NCBI GenBank assembly: GCA_021777375.1
Contig: JAJYDV010000002.1
Span: 40,949-104,948 of the forward strand
DNA from: a bacterium
GTDB lineage: Bacteria; Patescibacteriota; Saccharimonadia; Saccharimonadales; UBA4665
Direction: 5' to 3'
DNA: 64,000 bases
Part shown: piece by piece, positions 45,539 through 54,825 of the stretch
How positions within the stretch are numbered: the stretch's first letter is position 1
Layout: each line of letters starts with the position of its first letter
Notes under the pieces: generated by a model
What the model was told of the DNA's origin: nothing
Database searches by the model: none
The model's input: only the letters and a program-made list of their open reading frames with translations
Position numbers and translations under genes: made by a program

Positions 45539-46413
45539 GTAGCCAATTAGACCTTTTACTTAATTCATATACCTTAAGACAGCTTCAGGAATATATAAAA
45601 TATCCGAGCTCGGGTTTGTTAATTACAGGACCGACGGGAAGTGGCAAGACAAGTCTGCTTAAATGGTTAGCAGCCACGTTATTAGGTGTTGAGACAGGCC
45701 GTATCGATGCTCACCCGTATGTTTATAAACTACCGCCGGACACTAAAACTGGAAAAATATCTATTGACTCGGTTCGACTAATTGATTCATTTCTTGGGAA
45801 AGCAGTGCCAATAACTACAAAACATCCTATTTCAAGGATAATAATTATTGACGATGCGGAGGATTTAGGCCTTGATGCACAAAATGCTTTACTTAAAAAT
45901 TTAGAAGAACCTCCTCTTGATAGCGTTTTCTTAATTAGTTGCGCAAAACCTAGTATGCTTCTTGAAACTGTCAAATCACGATTGCCGACAATAAACCTAG
46001 CAAGTGTCAGCAAAAAAACTTTGTTAGATCGCCTATTGGCTATTGGTTTAGACAATTTAACCGCAACACAAGTTATTGCTCTAAGTGGAGGTATTCCTGG
46101 ACTCGCTATTGCGCTAGCTAAAAATCAGACCGATCATTCACTACTAGCTGCGGCTGATATGGCAAAGAAAATGTTAATTTCAAAACAAGATCAAAAGTTA
46201 AAACTTATTAGTATTCTTGTTAAAGACCCTAAACTGTCTAATGATGTAATTTCAATTTTGCAGCAAATGGCTAGAATTAGCCTAGAGACGTCTCAAGGAG
46301 AACAAACTAAGCGTTGGCAAAACGTGCTTATTTACTCTTATCAAGCCGAAACTAATCTTGAAACTAACTCTAATTTAAGATTAACCTTATCGCAACTGGT
46401 GCTGCACATTTAA
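45535..46413 (+). CDS. holB: DNA polymerase III clamp-loader delta' subunit, zinc module missing
   Basis: delta' is a rigid part of the AAA+ clamp loader that opens the beta clamp. The 292-residue product has Walker A TGPTGSGKTS, a Walker B-like IIIIDDAEDLGLDAQNALLKNLEEPP (LEEPP is characteristic), and the helical collar region. Typical delta' and gamma/tau proteins carry a four-ligand zinc module between Walker A and Walker B. Here the interval VETGRIDAHPYVYK has no Cys, so it has been lost. The start overlaps the rluD stop (ATGA). It could also be described as a DnaX-like AAA+, but the length fits delta'. Confidence 0.85.
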   Translation: MSSQLDLLLNSYTLRQLQEYIKYPSSGLLITGPTGSGKTSLLKWLAATLLGVETGRIDAHPYVYKLPPDTKTGKISIDSVRLIDSFLGKAVPITTKHPISRIIIIDDAEDLGLDAQNALLKNLEEPPLDSVFLISCAKPSMLLETVKSRLPTINLASVSKKTLLDRLLAIGLDNLTATQVIALSGGIPGLAIALAKNQTDHSLLAAADMAKKMLISKQDQKLKLISILVKDPKLSNDVISILQQMARISLETSQGEQTKRWQNVLIYSYQAETNLETNSNLRLTLSQLVLHI

Positions 46414-46431
46414 TCTTATCGGGTATATACT
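46403..46431 (+). promoter_or_regulatory. Probable promoter of the TPR gene
   Basis: TGCACA (46403) and TATACT (46426) are 17 bases apart; the -35 lies inside the end of holB. The -10 ends 13 bases before the ATG, so the leader would be only about six bases. Confidence 0.55.
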
Positions 46432-46444
46432 GTAAAGACCACAT

Positions 46445-47101
46445 ATGTACGAACTTTTTATTATCGTAGCATTCGCGGCCTTTGCTTTCTACAACTTAAG
46501 CATTCATGATGATGAATTTGTCAATACTTCACGAAAGATTGGCGAGCGGGTAGGCAAGTTATGGGATATTGCTCACCACAGCATGAAAGAGAACCGGATG
46601 TTGCGGGCCGAAAAGGCTCTGATAACGATTTTAAAGATTGATGAGCGTAATGCGGCCGCTTATAACCGTCTGGGTATACTTTATGCTAAGCAGAAAGAAT
46701 TCCGCGATGCAATTGATTGTTTTGAAATAGCTAGTAGCCTTGAAGCAACACCGTCTTCGTTACATAACTTAGGCTTGATTTATTACGAAACTGAAAATTA
46801 CGATAAGGCAGCTATTGCCTTTGAGCAAGCAATTAAACTTGAAGACTCTCTAGCTACAAGACATGTTGCCTACGCGAAAGTTCAAGAAAAACTTGGTAAT
46901 TACAAGTTAATGATCCAGGAGCTGGAATTAGCAGCTACGCTTGAACCAAATAAAGAAATATATGAACTACTGAAGCGGGCTTATGACCAACAAGGAATGG
47001 TTGAAGAATCAGATAAAGTAGTAGCCAAGCTAAACAAGATGACTAGGCAGCCAAAAAGCGCTAAACGTCTTCTTAGGCCAGCTCGTAGGTTAGTTATTTA
47101 A
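46445..47101 (+). CDS. Membrane-anchored tetratricopeptide-repeat protein
   Basis: A 218-residue protein with an N-terminal hydrophobic stretch (LFIIVAFAAFAFYNL, about 3-17) that could anchor it to the membrane, then three to four tetratricopeptide repeats (about 50-190; for example AAAYNRLGILYAKQKEFRDAI and SSLHNLGLIYYETENYDKAA). A basic C-terminus follows. TPR proteins are scaffolds for protein-protein contacts, and the partner cannot be deduced. It has its own near-leaderless promoter. Confidence 0.85.
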   Translation: MYELFIIVAFAAFAFYNLSIHDDEFVNTSRKIGERVGKLWDIAHHSMKENRMLRAEKALITILKIDERNAAAYNRLGILYAKQKEFRDAIDCFEIASSLEATPSSLHNLGLIYYETENYDKAAIAFEQAIKLEDSLATRHVAYAKVQEKLGNYKLMIQELELAATLEPNKEIYELLKRAYDQQGMVEESDKVVAKLNKMTRQPKSAKRLLRPARRLVI

Positions 47102-47104
47102 AAT

Positions 47105-47488
47105 TTAAGCAAAAATCTCGTCGTTAAATAGGGTTTTATTAATAAGATAACAAGCTGCAGCTTGGGCTCTTTGGGTATTTTCTGAAAGTCTTTCACCATC
47201 TGGTTTATCGGCTCTAGAAAATATTACGTATAATAAGTCTTTAATTTCTGGCAGTCGTAAACTTAAGCGAGCTGCAATATCTTCCTCGCTTTTAGCAAAA
47301 ATATAGTATTGAGGTATACCGCTGGAATCACCGTTATTAGCGAGAGTTTGACTACCGTCGTCAAACTTAACAATTACGTCTCCAGATTGATTTAAAAGAT
47401 CGAAGTCAACTTCTAATTCTCCGGTTTCAGAAAATCGCTCATGATTAGGATCAATAATAACTGAAAGTACCTCACCGTTATACGCCAT
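47105..47488 (-). CDS. Hypothetical acidic protein
   Basis: A 127-residue soluble acidic protein of no recognised family. It begins MAYNGEVLSVIIDPNHERF, is predicted mixed alpha/beta, and has no signal peptide, membrane helix or catalytic motif I can name. The C-terminal third (GERLSENTQRAQAAACYLIN) looks helical. It ends three bases from the convergent TPR gene. Its neighbour on the same strand (47568-48299) is also unknown and could share a transcript. Confidence 0.65.
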   Translation of the reverse strand: MAYNGEVLSVIIDPNHERFSETGELEVDFDLLNQSGDVIVKFDDGSQTLANNGDSSGIPQYYIFAKSEEDIAARLSLRLPEIKDLLYVIFSRADKPDGERLSENTQRAQAAACYLINKTLFNDEIFA

Positions 47489-47567
47489 TGTATGATCTAA
47501 AGCCTTTCACTTGAGTTACTATCTATTGTTTTATAATTTGTAATTTAAGCACTGGGAGTTATATAAA

Positions 47568-48299
47568 TCAACTGTTGGCTGACTGATCTTGGGAATATTT
47601 TTCTAATCCGTTTATCGCATAAATCATATTCTGCTGATATAAATTAGGTTGGCCAGGGTAAAAAGGTAATTGCAAATTAGGGTGTACCGGAGCCAGAGAG
47701 GGTGACTTTTTTACCTGTATATGCTCAATGTCCGGATATAATAGGTAGCTAACAGCTAGATCGTATTTCACCAATTTTGAATGCGGAAAATTTAAGTCGA
47801 CCCGAACTTGACGCTTTTCTGGTTCAAGCTCAAAGCGGTCGTTAACTACTATAAGAGTACCATCGAGATAACTATCGATTACCCGGACCGGCAATGTGTC
47901 GTAATTATCCCTACCGGCGACGCTTAATTGCCCTTCAAGCACTCTCTGATGTAAAAGATAACCAGTATTAGAAATATTGGGCTTCAAACTCACTGGAGGT
48001 ACTTCCTTATCCATTGTCCTGGACAATATCAGATCTGCAATCTTTTTTCCTACTGAACGCTTACGCCAATTTTCTCTTTGCCTGAGGTTAATGTCCACTG
48101 ATTTTTTAATGGCCCTCATATACTCTAGAAAGGTCGCAACTTTAGCAGGCCCGCTTAAATAGTCAATTAAATCGATAGCATCAAATTCACTATCTATCTC
48201 CCGATAGTCGGTCCTAAATCTTTCAAATAACGCATCTGCTGCTCGGTAAACAGATTCCCGAGTATTGTTAACGCGCATAATTGGAGTTATGCGTCCCAT
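47568..48299 (-). CDS. Hypothetical protein
   Basis: A 243-residue soluble protein of no recognised family. The N-terminal third is helical and charged (REIDSEFDAIDLIDYL). The middle carries a predicted beta-rich segment (about 130-190). The C-terminus is Pro/Gln-rich (PVHPNLQLPFYPGQPNLYQQN). A minus-strand TATTAT ends eight bases before the ATG, so the mRNA may be leaderless. Position between a TPR gene and a tRNA cluster gives no functional hint. Confidence 0.7.
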   Translation of the reverse strand: MGRITPIMRVNNTRESVYRAADALFERFRTDYREIDSEFDAIDLIDYLSGPAKVATFLEYMRAIKKSVDINLRQRENWRKRSVGKKIADLILSRTMDKEVPPVSLKPNISNTGYLLHQRVLEGQLSVAGRDNYDTLPVRVIDSYLDGTLIVVNDRFELEPEKRQVRVDLNFPHSKLVKYDLAVSYLLYPDIEHIQVKKSPSLAPVHPNLQLPFYPGQPNLYQQNMIYAINGLEKYSQDQSANS

Positions 48300-48377
48300 G
48301 TTTACCTATAATAAAACTTTATTAGAAGCTCGTATACATTAGAATAAAGGTTTCCAAGCACTTATAGTTATCAGTCT

Positions 48378-48462
48378 TGGTGCAGGGAGAGGGATTCGAA
48401 CCCCCGAAGGCTGAGCCAGATGATTTACAGTCACCCGTGTTTGACCGCTTCACTATCCCTGC
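48378..48462 (-). tRNA. tRNA-Tyr (anticodon GUA)
   Basis: On the minus strand: acceptor GCAGGGA/TCCCTGC, anticodon loop CTGTAAA (GUA), long class II variable arm, T-loop GGTTCGAATCC, encoded CCA. Bacterial tRNA-Tyr is class II, as here. Confidence 0.96.
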
Positions 48463-48469
48463 ATCTTAC

Positions 48470-48545
48470 TGGAGCCACGGTCGGGATTTGAACCCGAGAC
48501 CTCATTCTTACCATGAATGCGCTCTACCGGCTGAGCTACCGCGGC
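48470..48545 (-). tRNA. tRNA-Thr (anticodon GGU)
   Basis: On the minus strand: acceptor GCCGCGG/CCGTGGC with one G-U pair, anticodon loop ATGGTAA (GGU), T-loop GGTTCAAATCC, encoded CCA. It is in tandem with tRNA-Tyr. Confidence 0.95.
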
Positions 48546-48607
48546 ATAATTGTCCGCTTAAATATAGCAAATTATATCTGTTTTTGCTACATTTAAGTAT
48601 GTGACTG

Positions 48608-48683
48608 GCCGCCTTAGCTCAGTTGGCAGAGCGTCAGTTTTGTAAACTGAATGTCGTCGGTTCGAATCCGACAGGCGGCTCCA
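48608..48683 (+). tRNA. tRNA-Thr (anticodon UGU)
   Basis: Acceptor GCCGCCT/AGGCGGC, anticodon loop TTTGTAA (UGU), T-loop GGTTCGAATCC, encoded CCA. It is divergent from the tRNA-Thr (GGU) gene; together they cover Thr codons ending in C/U and A. It probably shares a transcript with rpmG. Confidence 0.97.
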
Positions 48684-48720
48684 TTTACTTATAAGAATTA
48701 ATCTGTTAGGATATTAACTT

Positions 48721-48921
48721 ATGGCAAAAAAAGGCGAGAAACGTAAAATAATCGGTATGGTCAGCGAGGAAAGCGGGGAGCGTATTTATTATACTACCAA
48801 AAATACACTTAATACCCCAGACAAACTCAAGCTTCGTAAATATAGCCCTAAGCTAAGACGGCACGTTGAATTTATCGAAACTAAGAAAAGCTTGGGCCGC
48901 AACGAAGCCCCAAAACGCTAA
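48721..48921 (+). CDS. rpmG: 50S ribosomal protein bL33, zinc-free type
   Basis: bL33 contacts the E-site tRNA end. The 66-residue product matches bL33 through [47 protein letters not shown] and the ending EAPKR. All four positions of the C-plus zinc ribbon lack Cys, as in the E. coli type. It lies 37 bases after tRNA-Thr, a common tRNA-rpmG arrangement. The stop overlaps the convergent GH15 gene by four bases. Confidence 0.9.
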   Translation: MAKKGEKRKIIGMVSEESGERIYYTTKNTLNTPDKLKLRKYSPKLRRHVEFIETKKSLGRNEAPKR

Positions 48922-50858
48922 TTAGATATCTCATAAAAGTCTAAAAGAGTATTTAGTACTTCGGCGTGACTCCAGACTAATGGTGCTACACCAAGCGGAG
49001 AACCATTGTCTGGATCAAATTGCTCAGAAAGTATTCCGCTAGGTAACTGACGGTCCAAAGCCCACTTAATCAGTTTTGACGCTGATTCTTTATCATTTGT
49101 TGCAATAAAATATTGTGCTAGCCACAAAGTGCATACCACCCACGGATTGCCTAAATACTGATTCTTTTTAAGAAAGTAGTTATCATGTTCGTAACGAACC
49201 ACGCCCCCAATAGGCACAATGTTAGTAATTTTAGATTTAACTTGGTCGGCTGTTTTTACAATTCGTTTATCGTCCAAGGGCAGTCCGCTATACATAAATG
49301 GCCCGTAAAGTGACGAGATGTCTATAACATCATCAAACATAGTATTAGAATCTTTGCTGTATAAAAATCCTCTTCTAAAATAACCGTCACGATGAGTGAG
49401 CTTATCAAGGTTAGAACGAATACTATTAGCTATTCTTTGCCAAAGTTTTGCATCTTCGCTGTGATCAGTTAAACTAGCCAATTTTGTGGCGGCGTCTAAA
49501 CCGGCAATTACAGTCGAGGTTGTATAGGTAGTTGTCATAAAGCGCTCTTCCCATAAGTCGTAACTGGCATGAGGTAGGCCGGTTGCTGGATCAATGTAGT
49601 GAGCAATAAAGTGTGCTGCAGGAGAAATAAACTTGTCATATATGTCATGAATAAATAACTGGTCGTGACTATATTTATAAAATTGGTTTAACATAAATAA
49701 AACTGCAGCAGTCTCGTCTTCCTGTATGGCAAGTTCTTTAGAACGGTTGTGAACCAAAGGATGCCAAGTACTTCCAATAGCCCGATCCGGCTGGTATTTA
49801 TGCATCATATAGCCCTCAGGATGCATTGTATCTTTGGCGAAGTTAAAAAAGTTTTTAGCTTCATCAAATAAACCAAGACGGATCAGCGGCCATAACGCAT
49901 AGGCAGCATCGCGAGGCCAGCAGTAGCAGTAATAATCACGGCCGAAATTAAAAATTGATGAATCGCCGCTAGCTAATATCGAACCACGAGCGTCACAGTG
50001 CGCTTTAATAACTAATAAGCCCTTGCACATCGCACTAAGGTGTATTGGAGAGACGTTATTTTTGATTTGCTCCAGAGCTGGTGTGATCCATTCGTGCCAA
50101 TAGATACGAACGGATTGCTCACGTTCCGAAATGTCATAATACTTTAAATGAGTATGGATTAATTGTGCGTCGTATTGGCTTTCGGAGGCCACAACCCAGT
50201 AATCCACCTCATAACTAGATCCCGGCGCTAGCTTTCTTGAAAACCTAATGACACTGTCTACGCCACCGTGTTCGACTAAGTTACCAGACAATTCACCGTC
50301 TTCAGCATCTTTAAACGTCCCCTCTTTACCCTCAATTGAGAAATTTCCAACTGCAAACTGATCATAATCGCCACCATCAACAAACTTACCGGCTACTAGA
50401 AGACTACAACGTCCCTTGTAATCGAGTATATAATGATCGTCCGGAACATATAGCGCCGTGTCAGCACGACCGTTTCTGGAAATTTCAAAGACCTGGTGCA
50501 TAAATAAACGTATTTCACGCTCTTTATCCGACTCATTTATAACTTTAATTCTTCTAACCAGGGCATTGTATTGTCGGTCTACGAAATCTTCAAAATTTAA
50601 TCGGATACCAAGTCGCGTATTGTGCATAGTAATATGACTAATGAGTGCGGTCTCCTCAAAATCTAAGTGAATTTCCCAAGTCCCATCGTCTACCCAAGAA
50701 AATTGACCGTTAACCCAAACTCCAACCTTATGAGGAACGCTACGTGCATTATTTAAATTATCTAAACCAACATAAGGATAGTAAAAATCATGAACAAGTC
50801 CATTACTATCTAGACCGACAAATAACTGTCCGTTACTTAAAACAACCGGCCTAGCCAT
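48918..50858 (-). CDS. GH15 family glucoamylase-like glycoside hydrolase
   Basis: GH15 enzymes release glucose from alpha-glucan ends or split trehalose. The 646 residues comprise an N-terminal beta-sandwich domain (about 1-270; [17 protein letters not shown]) and an (alpha/alpha)6 barrel. The substrate-site block is [16 protein letters not shown], the catalytic acid region is [10 protein letters not shown], and the base region is [25 protein letters not shown]. No signal peptide, so it is cytoplasmic. It is third in a GT4-GH57-GH15 operon, 22 bases after GH57, which implies turnover of an internal storage glucan. Glucodextranase or trehalase activity is possible. Confidence 0.9.
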   Translation of the reverse strand: MARPVVLSNGQLFVGLDSNGLVHDFYYPYVGLDNLNNARSVPHKVGVWVNGQFSWVDDGTWEIHLDFEETALISHITMHNTRLGIRLNFEDFVDRQYNALVRRIKVINESDKEREIRLFMHQVFEISRNGRADTALYVPDDHYILDYKGRCSLLVAGKFVDGGDYDQFAVGNFSIEGKEGTFKDAEDGELSGNLVEHGGVDSVIRFSRKLAPGSSYEVDYWVVASESQYDAQLIHTHLKYYDISEREQSVRIYWHEWITPALEQIKNNVSPIHLSAMCKGLLVIKAHCDARGSILASGDSSIFNFGRDYYCYCWPRDAAYALWPLIRLGLFDEAKNFFNFAKDTMHPEGYMMHKYQPDRAIGSTWHPLVHNRSKELAIQEDETAAVLFMLNQFYKYSHDQLFIHDIYDKFISPAAHFIAHYIDPATGLPHASYDLWEERFMTTTYTTSTVIAGLDAATKLASLTDHSEDAKLWQRIANSIRSNLDKLTHRDGYFRRGFLYSKDSNTMFDDVIDISSLYGPFMYSGLPLDDKRIVKTADQVKSKITNIVPIGGVVRYEHDNYFLKKNQYLGNPWVVCTLWLAQYFIATNDKESASKLIKWALDRQLPSGILSEQFDPDNGSPLGVAPLVWSHAEVLNTLLDFYEISN

Positions 50859-50880
50859 TTTCCACCCCGTTGATTTAAAC

Positions 50881-52086
50881 TCAAATTATTACGCCCCTAT
50901 CTAGCAGCCTGGACTTTAAATCATGAAAGGCATTCATAAAATTAATATAAGCCTCATAAGGAGATTGGTAAGGACTGAAGTATGCGTGGATATCGCCGTC
51001 ATTAAACCACTTAATGCACATATAATAGAAGTGGTCAGAGGTCTGTAGTTTACGCCAGTCGCTAATAATCGACCAGTCATTTAATTCTAGCATCGGACCC
51101 TCTAAGGAATATAGCGCAGCGATAGCCTGTTGCTGCATAGCATTACCAAGCCAAGCACTTAAATCGCGCTCCGTGTCAGCCCAGGTAATGGTATATGGAG
51201 TATCTATTTCACCAACTGCATCAATGCTCTCGGCCGCTTCACTAACTGTCATAAAACCATGGTTCGGATCGTCTAACCAATAACCAGGAAAATGATCAAG
51301 AAAGTCAAAAATTCCGGATTCTTGCCATTGATGCTCACCAAAGGTTTCATAATCCATAAATAAATTAAATATTTGAGCGTCTTGATCTTCGCTGAGCCAG
51401 CGTACGAACTTATCCGCAGTCAACGGCCATTCACTCCAATTACGATCGCCAAAGCGAAAGGCAATATCGTCACTTAAACGGTAATTTTTAAGAAGTAACT
51501 TAATATTAGGTGCACCAACTGGTCGATAAATATAATTTGGACTGCGCCAGCCGAGCATCTGATGCCATCCTTCGGCTAATATGCCCCTATAGCCGGCGTC
51601 TTGAGCCCATGCCGCAAGTTCATTGTTATAGGCAAGTTCAGTGTTTCTAAAAACTCTTGGCTCTTGGTTAAAGATTCGCTTGATGATGTCTCTGTGCATT
51701 GATACTTGAGTTTCAAACTCGCTTCTTGAATAGAAAAAGGCAAGTGAGTGGTGATAAGTCTCCGCTACCAACTCAACACGTCCGGTCGCTACCAGTTCTT
51801 GAAAGGAGTACAAAACATCTGGGGCCCACGCTTCAAGTTGCTCTAAAATGATTCCTGACATTGATAAACTGACTTTAAATTCAGGGTACTTTTTTAATAA
51901 CTGAAGAAGCCGTGCATTAGTTGGCAAATAACTTTTCTCAGCAACTTTTAACAAAACTTTTTTGTTATTTTCTCGGCTGTCCCATGGAGCATCGAAATAA
52001 TCATGATTAACACCGCTATCAAAAATAGTGTAGTGACGAAGTCTATAAGGCTGATGAACGTGCATATAGAGTGATATCGATTTCAT
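50881..52086 (-). CDS. GH57 family alpha-glucan-acting enzyme
   Basis: GH57 contains retaining alpha-amylases, 4-alpha-glucanotransferases and branching enzymes. The 401-residue product starts MKSISLYMHVHQPYRLR (motif HxHQP), has EAYHHS, the nucleophile Glu region RNTELAYNNELA, and the acid/base Asp region FMDYETFGEHQ. It is shorter than typical GH57 branching enzymes and lacks their C-terminal helical domain, so an amylase-type activity is favoured. Its ATG is one base from the stop of the upstream GT4 gene, so translation is coupled. Cytoplasmic. Confidence 0.9.
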   Translation of the reverse strand: MKSISLYMHVHQPYRLRHYTIFDSGVNHDYFDAPWDSRENNKKVLLKVAEKSYLPTNARLLQLLKKYPEFKVSLSMSGIILEQLEAWAPDVLYSFQELVATGRVELVAETYHHSLAFFYSRSEFETQVSMHRDIIKRIFNQEPRVFRNTELAYNNELAAWAQDAGYRGILAEGWHQMLGWRSPNYIYRPVGAPNIKLLLKNYRLSDDIAFRFGDRNWSEWPLTADKFVRWLSEDQDAQIFNLFMDYETFGEHQWQESGIFDFLDHFPGYWLDDPNHGFMTVSEAAESIDAVGEIDTPYTITWADTERDLSAWLGNAMQQQAIAALYSLEGPMLELNDWSIISDWRKLQTSDHFYYMCIKWFNDGDIHAYFSPYQSPYEAYINFMNAFHDLKSRLLDRGVII

Positions 52087-52087
52087 T

Positions 52088-53296
52088 TTATGACCCAGCC
52101 TTTTGCATATGTTTTTCGTATAGACGCTTCACTTCTCCAGCAGGTTTTTCCCAACTCAGAGACATTAATTCATTCTCGATAGCTAAGCTAAGTGTGTCAC
52201 GCAAAACATCACTCCGAAGAACACCTACGATTTTATTGGCCATTTCATTAACGTCCCAGAAATCAACAACCAAGCAATTAGATAAAACCTCACTGACCCC
52301 AGATTGCTTAGAAACTAAAGATGGTACTCCGTAAAATCCAGCCTCTAATGGTGTTAGCCCGAACGGTTCGGATACTGAAGGCATTACAAATAAATCTGCA
52401 ATAGAAAATGAATCGCGCCAAGATTTGCCACGTTGAAACCCCGCAAACACAACATTAGCGCCAATCCCAAGTTCAGCTGCCAAAGCAATCAGTTCATTTA
52501 ATTGATCGCCCGAACCAACCAATAAAAAGACTGTTTTAGGCAATTTCTGGCACACTATCTGTGCAGCGTGAATTAGATTTGTCAATCCCTTTTGAATTGT
52601 GATACGCCCAACATTTGAGACTATCTTATAACCATTTTGTTTTAGCTGCATTAAATAACGGTAGGCGTTATCATCGCTTGCCGGCTCTAAAGACTTTCTA
52701 TCGATACTGTTATAAATTACTTCTATCTTATCCGCCGGGATTCCATACTCCTTAACAATTTTCTGCTTGGTCAAATCGCTGACTGCAATAATGCTATCAG
52801 CCGCTAACATGGCGTTTTCTTCAATTTCACGAACTAATGGATTACCTCTGTTACCTCCAGCACGATCTGATTCAATCGAGTGAACGTGAAGAATTATTGG
52901 TATTTTACGATCCAAAGCTCTTACTTTAAGAGCCGCCCGGAAGGTCAGCCAATCATGAGCATGCACAACATCGAAACTTAGGTCATTGATCATGTCACCA
53001 ACAGCCTGTTCATAATATGCTGCCTGTTCATAAAGATTATGCCATTCGTTGTGACCATCCTTATAAATGTAGCGATAGCTGTCATAAGCATTACCTGCTT
53101 TAATAATTTCAAGGACACCATCAGTGCGTGCAGCCGTTACTTTCATAAAATTAATATTATGTTCTGCTTCATAGGGAAGAATAAACTCAAGGTCAACATC
53201 ATTTTTCGACAACTCTTCACAGAGCTGATAACAGGCAACCCCCAAACCACCGCTATTATGTGGCGGCAATTCCCAACCAAGCATTAGCACTTTCAT
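52088..53296 (-). CDS. Glycogen synthase-like glycosyltransferase (GT4/GT5 type)
   Basis: This GT-B fold glucosyltransferase probably elongates an alpha-glucan. The 402-residue product begins MKVLMLGWELPPHNSGGLGVAC, with the glycogen-synthase-like GGLG loop, and contains VVHAHDWLTFRAAL and the EX7E motif SEPFGLTPLEAG (near residue 315), which binds the nucleotide-sugar ribose. It is the first gene of the alpha-glucan operon behind a minus-strand promoter. The donor (ADP- or UDP-glucose) cannot be told, and no glucose-1-phosphate nucleotidyltransferase is in the window. Confidence 0.88.
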   Translation of the reverse strand: MKVLMLGWELPPHNSGGLGVACYQLCEELSKNDVDLEFILPYEAEHNINFMKVTAARTDGVLEIIKAGNAYDSYRYIYKDGHNEWHNLYEQAAYYEQAVGDMINDLSFDVVHAHDWLTFRAALKVRALDRKIPIILHVHSIESDRAGGNRGNPLVREIEENAMLAADSIIAVSDLTKQKIVKEYGIPADKIEVIYNSIDRKSLEPASDDNAYRYLMQLKQNGYKIVSNVGRITIQKGLTNLIHAAQIVCQKLPKTVFLLVGSGDQLNELIALAAELGIGANVVFAGFQRGKSWRDSFSIADLFVMPSVSEPFGLTPLEAGFYGVPSLVSKQSGVSEVLSNCLVVDFWDVNEMANKIVGVLRSDVLRDTLSLAIENELMSLSWEKPAGEVKRLYEKHMQKAGS

Positions 53297-53332
53297 CTAT
53301 TATTTTTTCGTTTTTTCGTAATCCTCCAACTA

Positions 53333-53361
53333 ATTATATTAAACCAACTACATAAGCACAA
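53333..53361 (-). promoter_or_regulatory. Promoter of the alpha-glucan operon
   Basis: Minus strand: TTGTGC and consensus TATAAT separated by 17 bases, about 40 bases before the GT4 ATG. The region also serves the divergent GH63-like gene. Confidence 0.6.
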
Positions 53362-53460
53362 CCTTTATAATCTGTTTTTTATACACAACCTTGGTTTTGT
53401 CATCGATAATAACAATTCCCTAAGCAAACTTTCGCCTTTGCATGTAAACTATAGGCAATA

Positions 53461-54825
53461 ATGCAAAATCCAAAAAAAGGACAATTAGCCTCTTTGGTTA
53501 AGCTAATTGATGCGGCCAAAAAAGTTCTAAACGAGAATAGTATTGACGATTTAATTATTCCGGCTAGGGGACTGTATCCACACCGTGTATTATGGGACAG
53601 CTGTTTTGCTGCAATCGGCGTCAGTAACTACGACCTAGGAAAAGCCCGGCTTCAAATTGACTCATATCTTGAAGCTCAGTGGTCAAATGGCATGATACCG
53701 CATATTATTTTTAATTCCAGGCCAGAATACTGGTGGGATCGGCATATTTGGCGGAGTAAGATATCTTCATTATCTAAACGCTCTATCGCAACCAGCGGGA
53801 TAACACAACCGCCAATGTTCGCTGAAGCCGTAATGCAAATCGGCAGCCGAATGCAAACCGATGAACGCGATCAATGGTTTAACCAGATATTGGATAAGCT
53901 AGTTGCTTACCATCAATGGCTGTACCGGGAACGAAATCCCAAGGGAACCGGTCTAATTACTTTAATTCACCCCTGGGAAACAGGTTTAGATAACACGCCG
54001 CCCTGGCTTGTCTCCCTAAAACACCATCACGCGCCATGGTGGATTAATATGCTTACCTGGCTACAAATAGATAAACTGGCTGATCACTTTAGATTTGACG
54101 CAAAATATGTTGACCCGAGTGAACGCAGTACTACCTACGAAGCCTTGAGACTTTACGATGCACTCCGACAAATACGGAGAAAAAAATACGCCCTCTCGAA
54201 AATATTGAATAATTCGACCTTTGCCATAGAAGATATTGCCTTTAACTCGATTTTCATACGTGCTAATACACTTCTTAAAAAGATTGCTTTATCAATACAC
54301 CGTAATTTGCCTGAAGATCTTTTAAAGAATATGTCAGCCAGTGAAGCAAATTTTCAACAACTTTGGGTGAAAGAGGATAGAACATTTTATTCTCGCAATC
54401 AAAAATATGGACACCATCTAAAAGAAGATTCGATTGGCTCACTGCTCCCTTTATATTCAGGGGTTATTAGCGAAACGCAAGCCAAGTTACTTTACCAGAA
54501 AATAGTTAGCAAGAAAGATTTTAATACAAGATTTCCGCTACCTAGTGTACCAATTTCTTCGCCTTGGTTTAAACCAAGGCGCTATTGGCAAGGCCCAAGT
54601 TGGGTAAATATTAACTGGTTAATAATAGACGGTTTAAAACGCTACGGTTTTACGGAGAAAGCGATTGAGTTAACTAAGAAGAGTATTTTGATGGTTGAAA
54701 ACAAGGGGTTCTATGAGTACTTTAACCCACTAGACGGTACGCCCGCCGGAGTTAATGACTTTTCTTGGACCGCGGCTTTAATTGTTGATCTTGTTAACCA
54801 GCTACTTCCAGAGCTAAACGCCTAG
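53461..54825 (+). CDS. GH63/MGH1-like glycoside hydrolase
   Basis: The 454-residue protein has an (alpha/alpha)6-barrel pattern like GH63 glucosidases and mannosylglycerate hydrolases: LYPHRVLWDSCFAAIG (about 37-52), EAQWSNGMIPHI, NPKGTGLITLIHPWETGLDN, and a C-terminal RRYWQGPSWVNINWL. The Asp in WDS and the Glu in HPWETG are the likely active-site acids. No signal peptide. It is divergent from the alpha-glucan operon across a shared intergenic region, suggesting linked regulation. The substrate could be an alpha-linked disaccharide or compatible solute such as glucosyl- or mannosylglycerate, by inference only. Confidence 0.83.
   Translation: MQNPKKGQLASLVKLIDAAKKVLNENSIDDLIIPARGLYPHRVLWDSCFAAIGVSNYDLGKARLQIDSYLEAQWSNGMIPHIIFNSRPEYWWDRHIWRSKISSLSKRSIATSGITQPPMFAEAVMQIGSRMQTDERDQWFNQILDKLVAYHQWLYRERNPKGTGLITLIHPWETGLDNTPPWLVSLKHHHAPWWINMLTWLQIDKLADHFRFDAKYVDPSERSTTYEALRLYDALRQIRRKKYALSKILNNSTFAIEDIAFNSIFIRANTLLKKIALSIHRNLPEDLLKNMSASEANFQQLWVKEDRTFYSRNQKYGHHLKEDSIGSLLPLYSGVISETQAKLLYQKIVSKKDFNTRFPLPSVPISSPWFKPRRYWQGPSWVNINWLIIDGLKRYGFTEKAIELTKKSILMVENKGFYEYFNPLDGTPAGVNDFSWTAALIVDLVNQLLPELNA

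Noticed and set aside
48377-48604. 75-residue ORF with GEGFEPPKAEPDDLQSPVFD-type sequence
   Set aside because: It reads through the antisense strand of the tRNA-Tyr and tRNA-Thr genes. This is a well-known spurious ORF type.
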